From Pseudomonas fluvialis (GTDB taxonomy: Bacteria; Pseudomonadota; Gammaproteobacteria; Pseudomonadales; Pseudomonadaceae): 64,000 nucleotides of DNA. Below, in pieces: positions 14,548 to 27,600 of the stretch; positions within the stretch are counted from its first letter, which is position 1, and each line of letters starts with the position of its first letter. The translations under genes and the position numbers were made by a program. The notes beneath the pieces are model-generated. The model made no database searches and was not told the DNA's origin. It saw only the letters and a program-made list of their open reading frames with translations. The stretch is from NCBI RefSeq assembly GCF_002234375.1, contig NZ_NMQV01000014.1:62001-126000 (forward strand), written 5' to 3'.

Positions 14548-15744
14548 ATGTTCGAGCTCGTAGACAACGTTCCGCAGAGCGCCGTCATCAAGGTTATCGG
14601 TGTCGGCGGTGGTGGTGGCAATGCCGTCAACCACATGATCAAGAACAACATCGAAGGCGTTGAGTTCATCTGCGCCAATACCGATGCCCAGGCGCTGAAG
14701 AACATCGGCGCACGCACCATCCTGCAGCTGGGTACTGCAGTGACCAAGGGGCTGGGTGCCGGTACCAATCCGGACATCGGTCGCAAGGCGGCGATCGAGG
14801 ATCGCGAGCGTATCGCCGAGGTGCTGGAAGGCGCCGATATGGTCTTCATCACCACCGGCATGGGTGGCGGTACCGGCACAGGTGCTGCACCGGTGATTGC
14901 CGAAGTGGCCAAGGAAATGGGCATCCTCACCGTGGCTGTGGTGACCCGTCCGTTCCCCTTCGAGGGCAAGAAGCGCATGCAGGTGGCCGACGAGGGGATT
15001 CGTTCGCTGGCCGAGTGCGTCGACTCGCTGATCACTATTCCCAACGAAAAACTGCTGACCATCCTGGGCAAGGATGCCAGCCTGCTGTCGGCGTTCTCCA
15101 AAGCCGATGACGTGCTGGCCGGTGCCGTGCGTGGTATCTCCGACATCATGCAGCGTCCGGGTCTGATGAACGTCGACTTTGCCGACGTGAAGACCGTGAT
15201 GGGTGAAATGGGCATGGCCATGATGGGTACTGGCTCGGCCAGCGGCCCGAATCGTGCGCGTGAGGCGACCGAGGCGGCAATTCGCAACCCGCTGCTGGAA
15301 GACGTCAACCTGCAGGGCGCGCGTGGCATTCTGGTGAACATCACCGCCGGTCTCGACCTGTCGCTGGGCGAATACGCCGCAGTAGGTGAAATCATCGAAG
15401 CCTTTGCTTCCGAGCACGCGACCGTCAAGGTCGGCGCGGTGATCGATGCCGATATGCGCGACGAGCTGCACGTGACCGTGGTGGCTACCGGCCTCAGCTC
15501 GCGTTCCGAGAAGCCGGTCAAGGTGGTCGACAACACCCTGCAGGTGGCGAGCGCTGCTACCCTGCAAGCGCCGGCCGCCAGCGCGCCGCGCGCCGAGTCG
15601 GCATCTGTCAACTATAAGGACTACGAGCGTCCTACCGTGCAGCGTCAGAGCCACGGTAGTGCCGCCACGGCCGCACGCCTGAATACCCAGGAAGATCTGG
15701 ACTACCTGGATATCCCGGCTTTCCTGCGCCGTCAGGCTGATTGA
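14548..15744 (+). CDS. ftsZ: Cell division protein FtsZ
   Basis: Tubulin-like GTPase of 398 residues that forms the division ring. The tubulin signature GGGTGTG lies at about residues 106-112, and the N-terminal VGGGGGNAVNHM loop binds the nucleotide. After a variable linker rich in Ala, Ser and Gln, the conserved C-terminal peptide DYLDIPAFLRRQAD supplies the FtsA/ZipA docking site. A strong AAGGAGAAGGG site precedes the ATG. Confidence 0.98.
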   Translation: MFELVDNVPQSAVIKVIGVGGGGGNAVNHMIKNNIEGVEFICANTDAQALKNIGARTILQLGTAVTKGLGAGTNPDIGRKAAIEDRERIAEVLEGADMVFITTGMGGGTGTGAAPVIAEVAKEMGILTVAVVTRPFPFEGKKRMQVADEGIRSLAECVDSLITIPNEKLLTILGKDASLLSAFSKADDVLAGAVRGISDIMQRPGLMNVDFADVKTVMGEMGMAMMGTGSASGPNRAREATEAAIRNPLLEDVNLQGARGILVNITAGLDLSLGEYAAVGEIIEAFASEHATVKVGAVIDADMRDELHVTVVATGLSSRSEKPVKVVDNTLQVASAATLQAPAASAPRAESASVNYKDYERPTVQRQSHGSAATAARLNTQEDLDYLDIPAFLRRQAD

Positions 15745-15786
15745 TTGACTATATCGAGGGCATTGTTGTGATTGGTGTTCAGCAAA

Positions 15787-15812
15787 GGCCGGCTCTGTTA
15801 TCATCGCCGGCC
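15787..15812 (+). promoter_or_regulatory. Stem-loop in the ftsZ-lpxC spacer with an enclosed -10-like TATCAT
   Basis: In the 107-base gap between ftsZ and lpxC, GGCCGGC (15787-15793) pairs perfectly with GCCGGCC (15806-15812) around a 12-base loop. There is no T tract, so it is not an obvious terminator. The loop contains TATCAT at 15799-15804, which could be a -10 element for lpxC, but I see no well-spaced -35. Function is unproven: it may be a transcript-processing stem or a promoter-embedded palindrome. Confidence 0.35.
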
Positions 15813-15848
15813 ATTGTTGAAAACAGTTCGCAACTAGACGCAGTCTAA

Positions 15849-16763
<915 letters not shown>

Positions 16764-16790
16764 GCAATACCCTATCTCTTCTCTTTATTC

Positions 16791-16815
16791 AGGCCACCTT
16801 CGGGTGGCCTTTTTT
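16791..16815 (+). terminator. Intrinsic terminator after lpxC
   Basis: An 8-bp stem AGGCCACC/GGTGGCCT with a TTCG tetraloop is followed by a run of six T. It closes the dcw-lpxC transcription unit 27 bases after the lpxC stop. Confidence 0.9.
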
Positions 16816-16903
16816 ATGTCTGCCTGTGACAGGCTGGCGCACCCTCTTGTGCGAGGCCGTGGCGCGATCGACACTCCCTGTGAAGACCTGTTGAGGGCGG
16901 AAC

Positions 16904-17212
16904 ATGAAGCGTTGGGCGGGAGTATTGGCCTTGTGGGTGGCGGGTGCCGCCTGGGGGCAGGACGTTGAGGTGCGCATGCAGGATATGCAGTTCCAGCCGG
17001 CGCAGGTGCATATCCGCGTGGGCGACAACGTGCGCTGGCTGAATACGGAGAAGCGCGGTTACCACACGGTATGGTTTCAGGACGAAGGATTGGACGAGTC
17101 CGAGCCTCTGTTTCCCGGCGAGGCCTGGCAGCGCTCCTTTGACCTGCCGGGCCGCTACGAGTACCTGTGCGGGCCGCACCCGGACATGCGTGGGGTGGTG
17201 ATCGTCGAGTAG
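16904..17212 (+). CDS. Small periplasmic cupredoxin (plastocyanin-like copper protein)
   Basis: A 102-residue protein with a signal peptide (basic MKR, hydrophobic core, probable cleavage after AWG) and one cupredoxin domain. The type 1 copper ligands can be read off: His in GYHTV, then Cys, His and Met in the C-terminal loop YLCGPHPDM. The family carries electrons or binds copper in the periplasm; the redox partner here is unknown. It sits between the lpxC terminator and dciA, its stop touching the dciA stop on the other strand. An amicyanin/pseudoazurin-type relative is equally possible. Confidence 0.85.
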   Translation: MKRWAGVLALWVAGAAWGQDVEVRMQDMQFQPAQVHIRVGDNVRWLNTEKRGYHTVWFQDEGLDESEPLFPGEAWQRSFDLPGRYEYLCGPHPDMRGVVIVE

Positions 17213-17668
17213 TCAGTCGTCGGGCTGGACGTGTGCAGCCAGGCGTTGCAGTGCTGCCTTGAGGCGTGGGTCGCGGATGTCCTCGGCGCTTTCCAGCAGG
17301 TTGGCACGGGCGCTGGCCGAGCGCTGTGGCGGCGCGATGCTGCAACCCAGGCTGGTACGCGTCGGTTGTACCTTGAAAAGGATGCGTTGCAGGCCGCGGA
17401 ACTCGGCCAGACCTTGTAGTTGGCGGAGCAGGCGGCGCTCCTGGTAACGCAGGCGGGTGGCCCACTGGCTGTCGGTGATGATCAGCAGCAGGATACCCTC
17501 GCGCCAGGAGGCCAGCCGGCAGAACGGCCGGGCGGCCGGCTGCAGCTGGCCATCCAGCAGTTGCTGCAGGCGGTTGAGCTGCTCGGCGCTGTGCAACAGG
17601 TCGCGCAAGGGCTTGAGCTCGCGCAGCAGCAGGGCGGGTGCTTTGGCATCGAGGGGGCGAAACGACAT
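17213..17668 (-). CDS. dciA: DUF721-family protein, probable replicative helicase loader DciA
   Basis: A 151-residue cytoplasmic protein starting MSFRPLDAK. The middle part (LNRLQQLLDGQLQP, then WREGILLLIITDSQWATRLRY) matches the DUF721 pattern. This family contains DciA, the ancestral operator/loader of DnaB helicase in bacteria lacking DnaC or DnaI. The ATG at 17668 is preferred because the open frame further upstream runs antisense into secA. Location between lpxC and secA is typical for pseudomonads. The functional assignment rests on family knowledge. Confidence 0.82.
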   Translation of the reverse strand: MSFRPLDAKAPALLLRELKPLRDLLHSAEQLNRLQQLLDGQLQPAARPFCRLASWREGILLLIITDSQWATRLRYQERRLLRQLQGLAEFRGLQRILFKVQPTRTSLGCSIAPPQRSASARANLLESAEDIRDPRLKAALQRLAAHVQPDD

Positions 17669-17851
17669 GGCTGGACTCCGCACAGGTCGCGGCATGGTAG
17701 CAGATGTGCGTCCTGGTGCACGGCGACAGTCCGGGAAGCCCCTTTCCTCACCGACATTTCCGAGTAGAATGCCCCTTCGCTTGCGGCCATGAAGGCTGCC
17801 TGGGTGTCGCCTGCGATGCTCTTCATTCCAACGCGTGGAAGTCCTGCCGAT

Positions 17852-20581
<2,730 letters not shown>

Positions 20582-20662
20582 CAGGTTAGTGCTTGCCTGG
20601 CCTGTAAGGCCCCGCCTGCTTTACCGCTCTGGTGTGCGGCGAGGCTGATTCATCGTTAACCA

Positions 20663-20697
20663 CGCCGCGAACGGCCAGCCTGTTCGCGGCGTTTTTT
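20663..20697 (+). terminator. Intrinsic terminator after secA
   Basis: A 10-bp perfect stem CGCCGCGAAC/GTTCGCGGCG with a nine-base loop, followed by six T, lies between secA and argJ. Confidence 0.88.
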
Positions 20698-20738
20698 CAC
20701 TGTTTCGTCCGTCACCTGTGTCGACAAGGAGCGCTTTC

Positions 20739-21956
20739 ATGGCTGTTGGTCTTGGTCCTCTGCCTACCCTGCACCCGGTTCCCGGTTTTCAACTTGGCAT
20801 TGCTTCGGCGGGCATCAAGCGTCCGGGGCGCAAGGATGTAGTGATCATGCGCCTGGCCGAAGGGGCGCAGATTGCCGGCGTGACTACCACCAACGCCTTT
20901 TGCGCGGCGCCGGTGCTGCTCACCCGTGAGCGTTTGCAGGGCGACGTGCGTTACCTGCTGACCAATACCGGCAACGCCAACGCCGGCACCGGTGCCGAGG
21001 GACTGGCCAACGCCCGCCGCACCTGTGCCGCGCTGGCCGCACTGAGCGGTGTTGACGAGTGCGCGGTATTGCCGTTCTCCACCGGGGTGATCGGCGAGCC
21101 GCTGCCGGTGGCGAAGATCGAAAGCGCGCTGCAGGCGGCGCTGGATGATCTGAACGAAGATCACTGGGCCGAAGCCGCCACCGGCATCATGACCACCGAT
21201 ACCCTGCCCAAGGGGGCCAGCCGGCAGTTCCAGCACGACGGTGTGACTGTCACTGTCACCGGCATCAGCAAGGGCGCGGGGATGATCCGCCCGAACATGG
21301 CCACCATGCTCGGCTACATCGCCACCGACGCCAAGGTCAGCCGCGATGTGCTGCAGGCTCTGGTACGCGATGCCGCGAACAAGTCGTTCAATCGCATTAC
21401 CATCGATGGCGACACCTCGACCAACGATTGCTGCATGCTGATTGCCACCGGACAGGCGCCCCTGGCGGAAATCACCTCGGCCAGCGGCGAGCTGTTCGGC
21501 AAGCTGCGCGAAGCGGTGTTCGCGGTGTTCATGGACATTGCCCAGGCCATCGTGCGTGACGGCGAGGGGGCCACCAAGTTTGTCACCGTGCAGGTCAATG
21601 GTGGGGCTACGCACCAGGAGTGCCTGGATGTCGCCTATGCGGTGGCCCATTCGCCGCTGATCAAGACCGCACTGTTCGCCTCTGACCCGAATTGGGGGCG
21701 CATCCTTGCTGCGGTGGGCTATGCCGGCGTGCCGGACCTGGATGTGAGCAAGATCGATGTATTCCTCGGTGAAGTGTGCATCGCCAGCCAGGGCTGCCGG
21801 GCCAGCAGCTACAGCGAAGAACAGGGTGCTGCGGTGATGGCCCGTGAGGAAATTACCATCCGTATCGAGCTGGGACGTGGTACGTGCAGCGAGACCATCT
21901 GGACCACCGACCTGTCTCACGAATACGTCAAGATCAACGCGGAATACCGCACCTGA
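20739..21956 (+). CDS. argJ: Bifunctional ornithine acetyltransferase / N-acetylglutamate synthase ArgJ
   Basis: Arginine biosynthesis enzyme of 405 residues that recycles the acetyl group from N-acetylornithine to glutamate. It is made as a precursor that cleaves itself; the nucleophilic threonine of the NMATML motif is at about residue 189. [10 protein letters not shown] and GDTSTNDC are also conserved. The ATG at 20739 follows an AAGGAG site; a frame extending seven codons upstream lacks such a site. It is separated from secA by a terminator. Confidence 0.95.
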   Translation: MAVGLGPLPTLHPVPGFQLGIASAGIKRPGRKDVVIMRLAEGAQIAGVTTTNAFCAAPVLLTRERLQGDVRYLLTNTGNANAGTGAEGLANARRTCAALAALSGVDECAVLPFSTGVIGEPLPVAKIESALQAALDDLNEDHWAEAATGIMTTDTLPKGASRQFQHDGVTVTVTGISKGAGMIRPNMATMLGYIATDAKVSRDVLQALVRDAANKSFNRITIDGDTSTNDCCMLIATGQAPLAEITSASGELFGKLREAVFAVFMDIAQAIVRDGEGATKFVTVQVNGGATHQECLDVAYAVAHSPLIKTALFASDPNWGRILAAVGYAGVPDLDVSKIDVFLGEVCIASQGCRASSYSEEQGAAVMAREEITIRIELGRGTCSETIWTTDLSHEYVKINAEYRT

Positions 21957-22023
21957 GAAGCTGCCCACCTGCTGTTCTGGCGCCTGGTGGTGCGTGGCAG
22001 TGGGTGGGCACGAGGTTGTCGCT

Positions 22024-22962
22024 ATGCGTATCCATGTGGCTGCCGCGGTGATTCGCGATGCGCAGGGGCAGGTGCTGATTGCCCAGCGTTCGCCCGACAA
22101 GCACCAGGGGGGGCTCTGGGAGTTTCCCGGCGGCAAGGTGGAGCCTGGCGAGTCGGTAGCGCAAGCCCTGGCTCGTGAGCTCCATGAGGAGCTGGGGATC
22201 GCTGTGCAGCAGGCGCGTCCGCTGATCCAGGTCGCCCATGACTATGCCGACAAGCAGGTGTTGCTGGATGTCTGGGAGGTCAGTGCCTTTTCTGGTCAGG
22301 CACAGGGTATCGAGGGCCAACCGTTGCGTTGGGTGCCTGCCGAGACATTGCCTGATTACGCCTTCCCTGCAGCCAACCTGCCTATCGTGGCGGCTGCGCG
22401 CCTGCCAGACTGTTACCTGATTACCCCGCCCAACCTGTCCAGCGCGGCGTTGCTGCAGGGTATTCAACGGGCCTTGCAGCAGGGCACCCGGTTGATCCTG
22501 TTGCGTGCTCCGCAACTGACCGAGCAAGCCTACCGTGACCTGCTGGCACAGCTGCTGCCGCTGTGTGCAGGGCGAGCGCAGCTCATGGCCAAGGGCGAGC
22601 TGGCGCGGCTGGAGGCGTTTCCCGAGGTTGGCTGGCATCTCGATGCCCGTCAGTTGCACGCACTGGCCGGACAGGCGCGACCGCTGCCTGCGGGTCGCTG
22701 GCTGGCGGCGTCCTGTCATGATCCTCAGGAACTGGCCATGGCCGAGGCGCTGGGCGTGGACTTTCTCACCCTTTCGCCTGTGCTGCCCACCACCAGTCAC
22801 CCCGGCCAGCCAGGGCTGGGCTGGGAAACCGTACGGGATTGCCTGGCGGTGTGCCGCTGTCCCGCCTACCTGTTGGGCGGGCTGGGTCGCCAGCACCTGG
22901 CGCAGGCCTGGCAGGCTGGTGCCCAGGGCGTGGCGGGCATCAGCCAGTTGTGGCCGACCTGA
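22024..22962 (+). CDS. Nudix hydrolase fused to a thiamine-phosphate-synthase-like domain
   Basis: A 312-residue two-domain protein. Residues about 1-130 are a MutT-type Nudix domain with a full Nudix box (GGKVEPGESVAQALAREL then HEELGI), expected to hydrolyse nucleoside diphosphate derivatives such as 8-oxo-dGTP. Residues about 135-312 resemble ThiE/TenI TIM barrels, with VDFLTLSPVLPTTSHPG and LLGGLGRQHLAQAW near the end. I do not see a complete set of ThiE catalytic residues, so that half may bind rather than synthesise. The fusion is known in Pseudomonas next to argJ. The ATG at 22024 follows a GAGG. Confidence 0.85.
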   Translation: MRIHVAAAVIRDAQGQVLIAQRSPDKHQGGLWEFPGGKVEPGESVAQALARELHEELGIAVQQARPLIQVAHDYADKQVLLDVWEVSAFSGQAQGIEGQPLRWVPAETLPDYAFPAANLPIVAAARLPDCYLITPPNLSSAALLQGIQRALQQGTRLILLRAPQLTEQAYRDLLAQLLPLCAGRAQLMAKGELARLEAFPEVGWHLDARQLHALAGQARPLPAGRWLAASCHDPQELAMAEALGVDFLTLSPVLPTTSHPGQPGLGWETVRDCLAVCRCPAYLLGGLGRQHLAQAWQAGAQGVAGISQLWPT

Positions 22963-24621
22963 TCACAGGCGATAGCGCTGTACGACCTTTTGCAGCTGGC
23001 TGGCCAGGCTGGCCAGTTGCGTGCTAGTGGCAACGTTCTGCCGCGAAGCATCGCTGGTTTCTTCGGCGATCTGGCTGACGCTGGTGACGTTGCGATTGAT
23101 CTCTTCGGCGACCGAGCTTTGCTCTTCGGCGGCTGAGGCGATCATCGCGTTCATGTCGTTGATGGTGGCCACTGCCGCGCTGATCTGCTCGAGCATGTGA
23201 CCGGCACTGGCGACCTGTTCCTTGCCGCGTTGCGCCTTGTCACAGCTGCTTTGCATGACTTCTACTGCACGGTTGGCACCTTGCTGGAGCTTCTCGATCA
23301 TCGCCTGGATTTCGCTGGTCGACTGTTGGGTGCGCGAGGCCAGTGAGCGCACCTCGTCAGCCACCACGGCAAAGCCTCGGCCCTGCTCGCCGGCGCGGGC
23401 GGCCTCGATGGCCGCATTCAAGGCCAGCAGGTTGGTCTGATCGGCAATGCTGCGGATCACGTCGACCACCGAGCTGATGCTGCCACTGTTGGCCTCCAGT
23501 TCATGGATGACCGTGGCGGCATGCTCGACTTCGCTGGCCAGGCCGTCGATCGCCTCGATGGTCTGCTGCACCACGCGCTTGCCGCTTTCGGCTTGCTGGT
23601 CGGCCTGTTCAGCCGCTTGTGCGGCGCTGGCCGCATTGCCGGCAACATCCTGGACGGTGGCCGACATTTCATGCATGGCCGTGGCGACCTGATCGGTTTC
23701 CAGTTGCTGGCGACGAATGCCATCACTGGTCTGGTGGCTGACCTGGGCGGTCTGTTCGGCGGCGGCGGCCAATTGTTCCACGGCGCCCGCCAGTTCCTGC
23801 AGGCTGTGTTGTACGCGAGCCGCCATGCCGTTGAAGGCGCTGGCAATGTCGCCCAGCTCGTCATGGCCCTGGTAGTCCACGCGATGGCGCAGGTTGCCTT
23901 CGGCCAGTTGTTCGCCTCCCAGGCGCAAGGCCTGCACAGCCTGGGTGATACCCGACAGGGTGGCGGCGGCGATCAGGCTGACCAACAGCACGGCGATACC
24001 CAGCGCCAGGCTGATGCTCAACAGCAACTGGTCGAATTGCTGGTCGGCACGCTCATGGTCGGCCTTGGCCTGGGCATGCTGTTGCTCGGTAAGTTGGCGG
24101 ACACTGGCATAGGTGGTCATGAAGGCGGGTTGCAGGCGGGTCAGCAGGATGCCGTTGCCGCCGACATAATCGCCCTGACGCATGGCGCTGAGTACCGGAC
24201 GTACGCCATTGTTCAGGTAATCGCCGAGATGCCGTTGCAGTTCGCTGACCAGACGCTGCTGTTGCTCGCTCATCGGCAGGCGCTGATAGTCGTCGATACG
24301 CTCCTGCATGATGCGCAGGCTGTTCTCTACGGCGTCGAAGTGCTGGCTGACGGAGTGGTCGTGAGCGTTCTCGTAGACGCTGCCAGGGCGGTGTTGCAGG
24401 GCCAGTAGCAACTGGCTGCGCGCATGGTGCATGTGATTGGTCAGGTCGGCCAGTTTGTCCACCGGTAGCAGGACCTGGTTATACAAACGATCCAGCTCGG
24501 CATTGCTTTGGCGCATACCGCTGAGGCCGGCCAGGGTCAGCCCGAGCGCCAGTATGGCGAGCAGGCCGAGCAGGCCGAGTAGACGGGTTTTCAGGGAAAA
24601 GCGGGTCAGCCAGGTGCGCAT
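22963..24621 (-). CDS. Methyl-accepting chemotaxis protein
   Basis: Chemoreceptor of 552 residues. A membrane segment at about residues 12-32 is followed by a periplasmic four-helix-bundle-like sensor of about 165 residues, a second membrane segment near 200-220 and a HAMP linker. The cytoplasmic methylated helices carry the conserved tip with [19 protein letters not shown] and [15 protein letters not shown]. The ligand cannot be inferred. Its stop abuts that of the Nudix gene, and it lies directly downstream of the large c-di-GMP gene on the same strand. Confidence 0.92.
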   Translation of the reverse strand: MRTWLTRFSLKTRLLGLLGLLAILALGLTLAGLSGMRQSNAELDRLYNQVLLPVDKLADLTNHMHHARSQLLLALQHRPGSVYENAHDHSVSQHFDAVENSLRIMQERIDDYQRLPMSEQQQRLVSELQRHLGDYLNNGVRPVLSAMRQGDYVGGNGILLTRLQPAFMTTYASVRQLTEQQHAQAKADHERADQQFDQLLLSISLALGIAVLLVSLIAAATLSGITQAVQALRLGGEQLAEGNLRHRVDYQGHDELGDIASAFNGMAARVQHSLQELAGAVEQLAAAAEQTAQVSHQTSDGIRRQQLETDQVATAMHEMSATVQDVAGNAASAAQAAEQADQQAESGKRVVQQTIEAIDGLASEVEHAATVIHELEANSGSISSVVDVIRSIADQTNLLALNAAIEAARAGEQGRGFAVVADEVRSLASRTQQSTSEIQAMIEKLQQGANRAVEVMQSSCDKAQRGKEQVASAGHMLEQISAAVATINDMNAMIASAAEEQSSVAEEINRNVTSVSQIAEETSDASRQNVATSTQLASLASQLQKVVQRYRL

Positions 24622-24698
24622 GAAGTGTCCTTTGCGGCAGGTTTGATATCACTGTGCCTTTACTGTATCGGCTGCAGCCACGACGATCTTGAGCTGGA

Positions 24699-27600
24699 TC
24701 AGTCGTCGCTAGCGTGCAGGCTCTGGCGCAGTCGGTGTAGCTTGCGCATCAGGCTGGCGCTGGTAGCCAGCAGGTTGGCCAGCGCCTGGCTGATATCCTG
24801 GCGCGCGTCTTCCCTGTGACGGCGGAGTAACTGCACGGCCAGTTCATGAAGTGCGGCGTGCTGCTTCAGCAATGCCTGGAAGTCTTCGCGTCCGGCATAG
24901 CGCTGGCGGGTTTCCGGCTTGTCCAGCCAGCGTCCGAAACGACAGCTGTCGGCGTGGGCCTGGGGCGCGTCACTCTGCTGGCCAGATAGGTACTCCTGTA
25001 GCTGGCGCAGCCAGGCCACGTGCGCCAGTTCGGCCAGCAACAGTTGTACGCCCTGCTCGTCCAGCGCCTGGCTGGCCTGCCAGCTGGCAGGGGGCTGCCA
25101 ACTGGCCAGCCAGGCGGCTACGGCCTGAGCGGGCATCGGCCGCGCGATGGCGTAACCCTGGCCCAGCTCACAGCCCAGTTGCAGCATCAGCAGGCCGTGG
25201 GCTTCGCTCTCCACGCCTTCGGCAATCACCTCGCGCTCGAAGCTGCGCGCCAGGCCGACGATGCTGTCGATGATCATGGCCTGTTCAGGGTCTTCGAGGG
25301 CTTGGCGGACAAAACTCTGGTCGATCTTCAGGGTCTTGGCGCGTAGCTGTTTGAGGAAGGTCAGCGAGGAAAAGCCGGTGCCGAAGTCATCCAGGGCGAA
25401 CTCGATGCCTTGGGCCTGCAGTTGATCGACCAATTGCGAGACGTGCTGCATGTCCTGCAGGGCGCCGGTCTCCAGAATCTCCAGGCGCAGTTGCTGGGGG
25501 CGTAGTTGTGGGTACTGCTGCAGGCGCTGCAGCAGTTGCTCGGCGAAGTCATCGCTGTGCAGTTGATAGCTGTCGACATTCACGCTGACGCAGGTATCGA
25601 TCCCCAGGGCCTGCCATTGCGCCAGTTGCTGCAAGGCCTGGTCGATAACCCAGTTGCCGACCCGCAGGGCCAGTGGCTGGTTGCTCAGCGCCGGAATGAA
25701 CAGCGCCGGTGGCAGCAGGCCGCGCTCCGGGTGCTGCCAGCGGATCAGGGCCTCGAAGGCCTTGACCTGGCCGCTGCGCATGTTGACCTTGGGCTGGAAG
25801 TACAGGCGCAGCTCCTGGTTGTCCAGTGCCTGGCGGATCTCTTCCAGGCGGATGTATTGCACACGGGTGTGCTCGTCATGAGCCGCATCGAACAGGTGGC
25901 AACGGTTTTTGCCGATCAGCTTGGCCTGGTACATGGCCTGGTCGGCCTGGCGCAGCAGTTGTTCGGCGTCTACCGGGCTGTCCTGCGGGTAGCGGGTGAC
26001 GCCAATGCTGGCGGTACAACTGAATTGCCGCTCGCCCTGTTGCCAGGGTTGGCTGATGCTCTCCAGAACGCGCAGTAGCGGGGTGAGATACCTGTCCGGC
26101 GCTTGCAGGTTGCACAGGACGATGGCGAATTCATCGCCACCGGTGCGCGCCAGGTACTGGGGCTCGCGCAGGCTGCCTTGCAGGCGGCGCACGACTTCCT
26201 GCAACCATTCATCGCAGGCGTCACGGCCGAGTTGCTGGTTGAGCTGGGCGAAGTCGTCCAGGTCGATATACGCCACCGCCAGGGTGCTGTTGTCCTGCAG
26301 GGCCTGCTGCATGCAATGGTTGAGCATTTCGCCGAACAGTACACGGTTGGCCAGGCCGGTCAGGGCGTCATGGCGCTCGACATAGCTGAGTTGCTGCTGA
26401 TGCTCCTTGTGCTCGGTGATGTCGATATCGATACCCACCACCAACAGTGGCTGCTGTTGCTCGTCGCGTTGCATGATGCGCCCCAGGCTGCGTCGCCATA
26501 GCCACAAGCCGTTGCGGTGCTGGATACGGTATTCGGCACTGTAGCTGTCGCGCTGACCGGCCAGGTGCTCCTGCAGGTTTTGCATCACCCGTGGCAGGTC
26601 TTCCGGATGTACGCGGTTTTCCCAGGCGGCAAAGGTGGGAGGGCCCAGCTCTTCGAGCTGGTAGCCAAGCATCTGTGCCCAGCGCGGGTTGTAGCGCACC
26701 TGGTGGCTTTGCAGGTTCCATTCCCAGGTGCCCGCCTCGGCGGCCTCCAGGGCCGTGGCCAGGTGCTGGCGTTGTACCTCCAGGGCATCCTGCTGCTGTT
26801 TCAGCGCGGTGATGTCATGGGCGATGCCGAGCACCCCGATCAGCTGTCCCTGACGGTCGTAGAGGGGGGTCTTGCGGGTTTGCACACGCTCGCTGTGGCC
26901 ATCGGCAAAGGTCAGCCATTCCTCGTTGACCTGGGTGCCACCGTGCTGGATCGCTGCCAGGTCGTTGGCGCGAAATTGCTCGGCGTGCTCGCGAGGCAGC
27001 AGGTCGAAGTCGGTTTTACCCAGCACCTGGCTCTCGTGGAGACCCCACAGTGAGGCGGTGCGTGCATTGCAGCGCAGGAAACGTCCCTGGGGATCTTTCA
27101 ACCAGATCAGGTCGGGCAGGGTGTCGAGCAGCGTGGCCAGTTCCTGGTTGCGCTGCTCCAGTTCGTGGGCATAGTGCTGCAGCGTGGCTTCCTGCTGTTT
27201 GCGCTGGCGTATGTCGCGAAATACCCCGACATGGTAGCTGCGTCCGTGCAGCTGGAAATGATGGCCGCTGCTGATTTCCACCTCGACCTCGTGGCCGCTG
27301 GCATGCCGGATGCGCGTTTCCAGCAAACGTACTTCATGCTGCTGGCTATCGTCCTTGTCCAGTTCGCGGGTGATCTTGGCCAGCTCGCTGAGCGGATGCA
27401 GGCTGGCAATCGGCAGGTCAAGCAACTCGTTGCAGGGGCGGCCGAAAAGCTGCTCGGCCTGCGGGCTGGCGCTGACGATGCGCTGGGTCAGGTCATCCGC
27501 CACCAGGATGGCGTCGGGGAGGCTGGCGAAGAGTGCCTGGAGTTGTGCGTTCGCTTCCAGGTAGGCGGTCACTTCATGGCCGATGGCGACGTATTGGCAA

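Noticed and set aside
17704..17851. A SecM-like arrest peptide ahead of secA.
   Set aside because: No arrest motif (FxxxxWIxxxxGIRAGP) or signal-peptide ORF; upstream codons are merely in frame with secA.
22400..22962. A thiamine (TPP) riboswitch with the ThiE-like domain.
   Set aside because: No THI-box-like conserved core (CTGAGA, ACCTGA in proper order) before the gene at 21957-22023.
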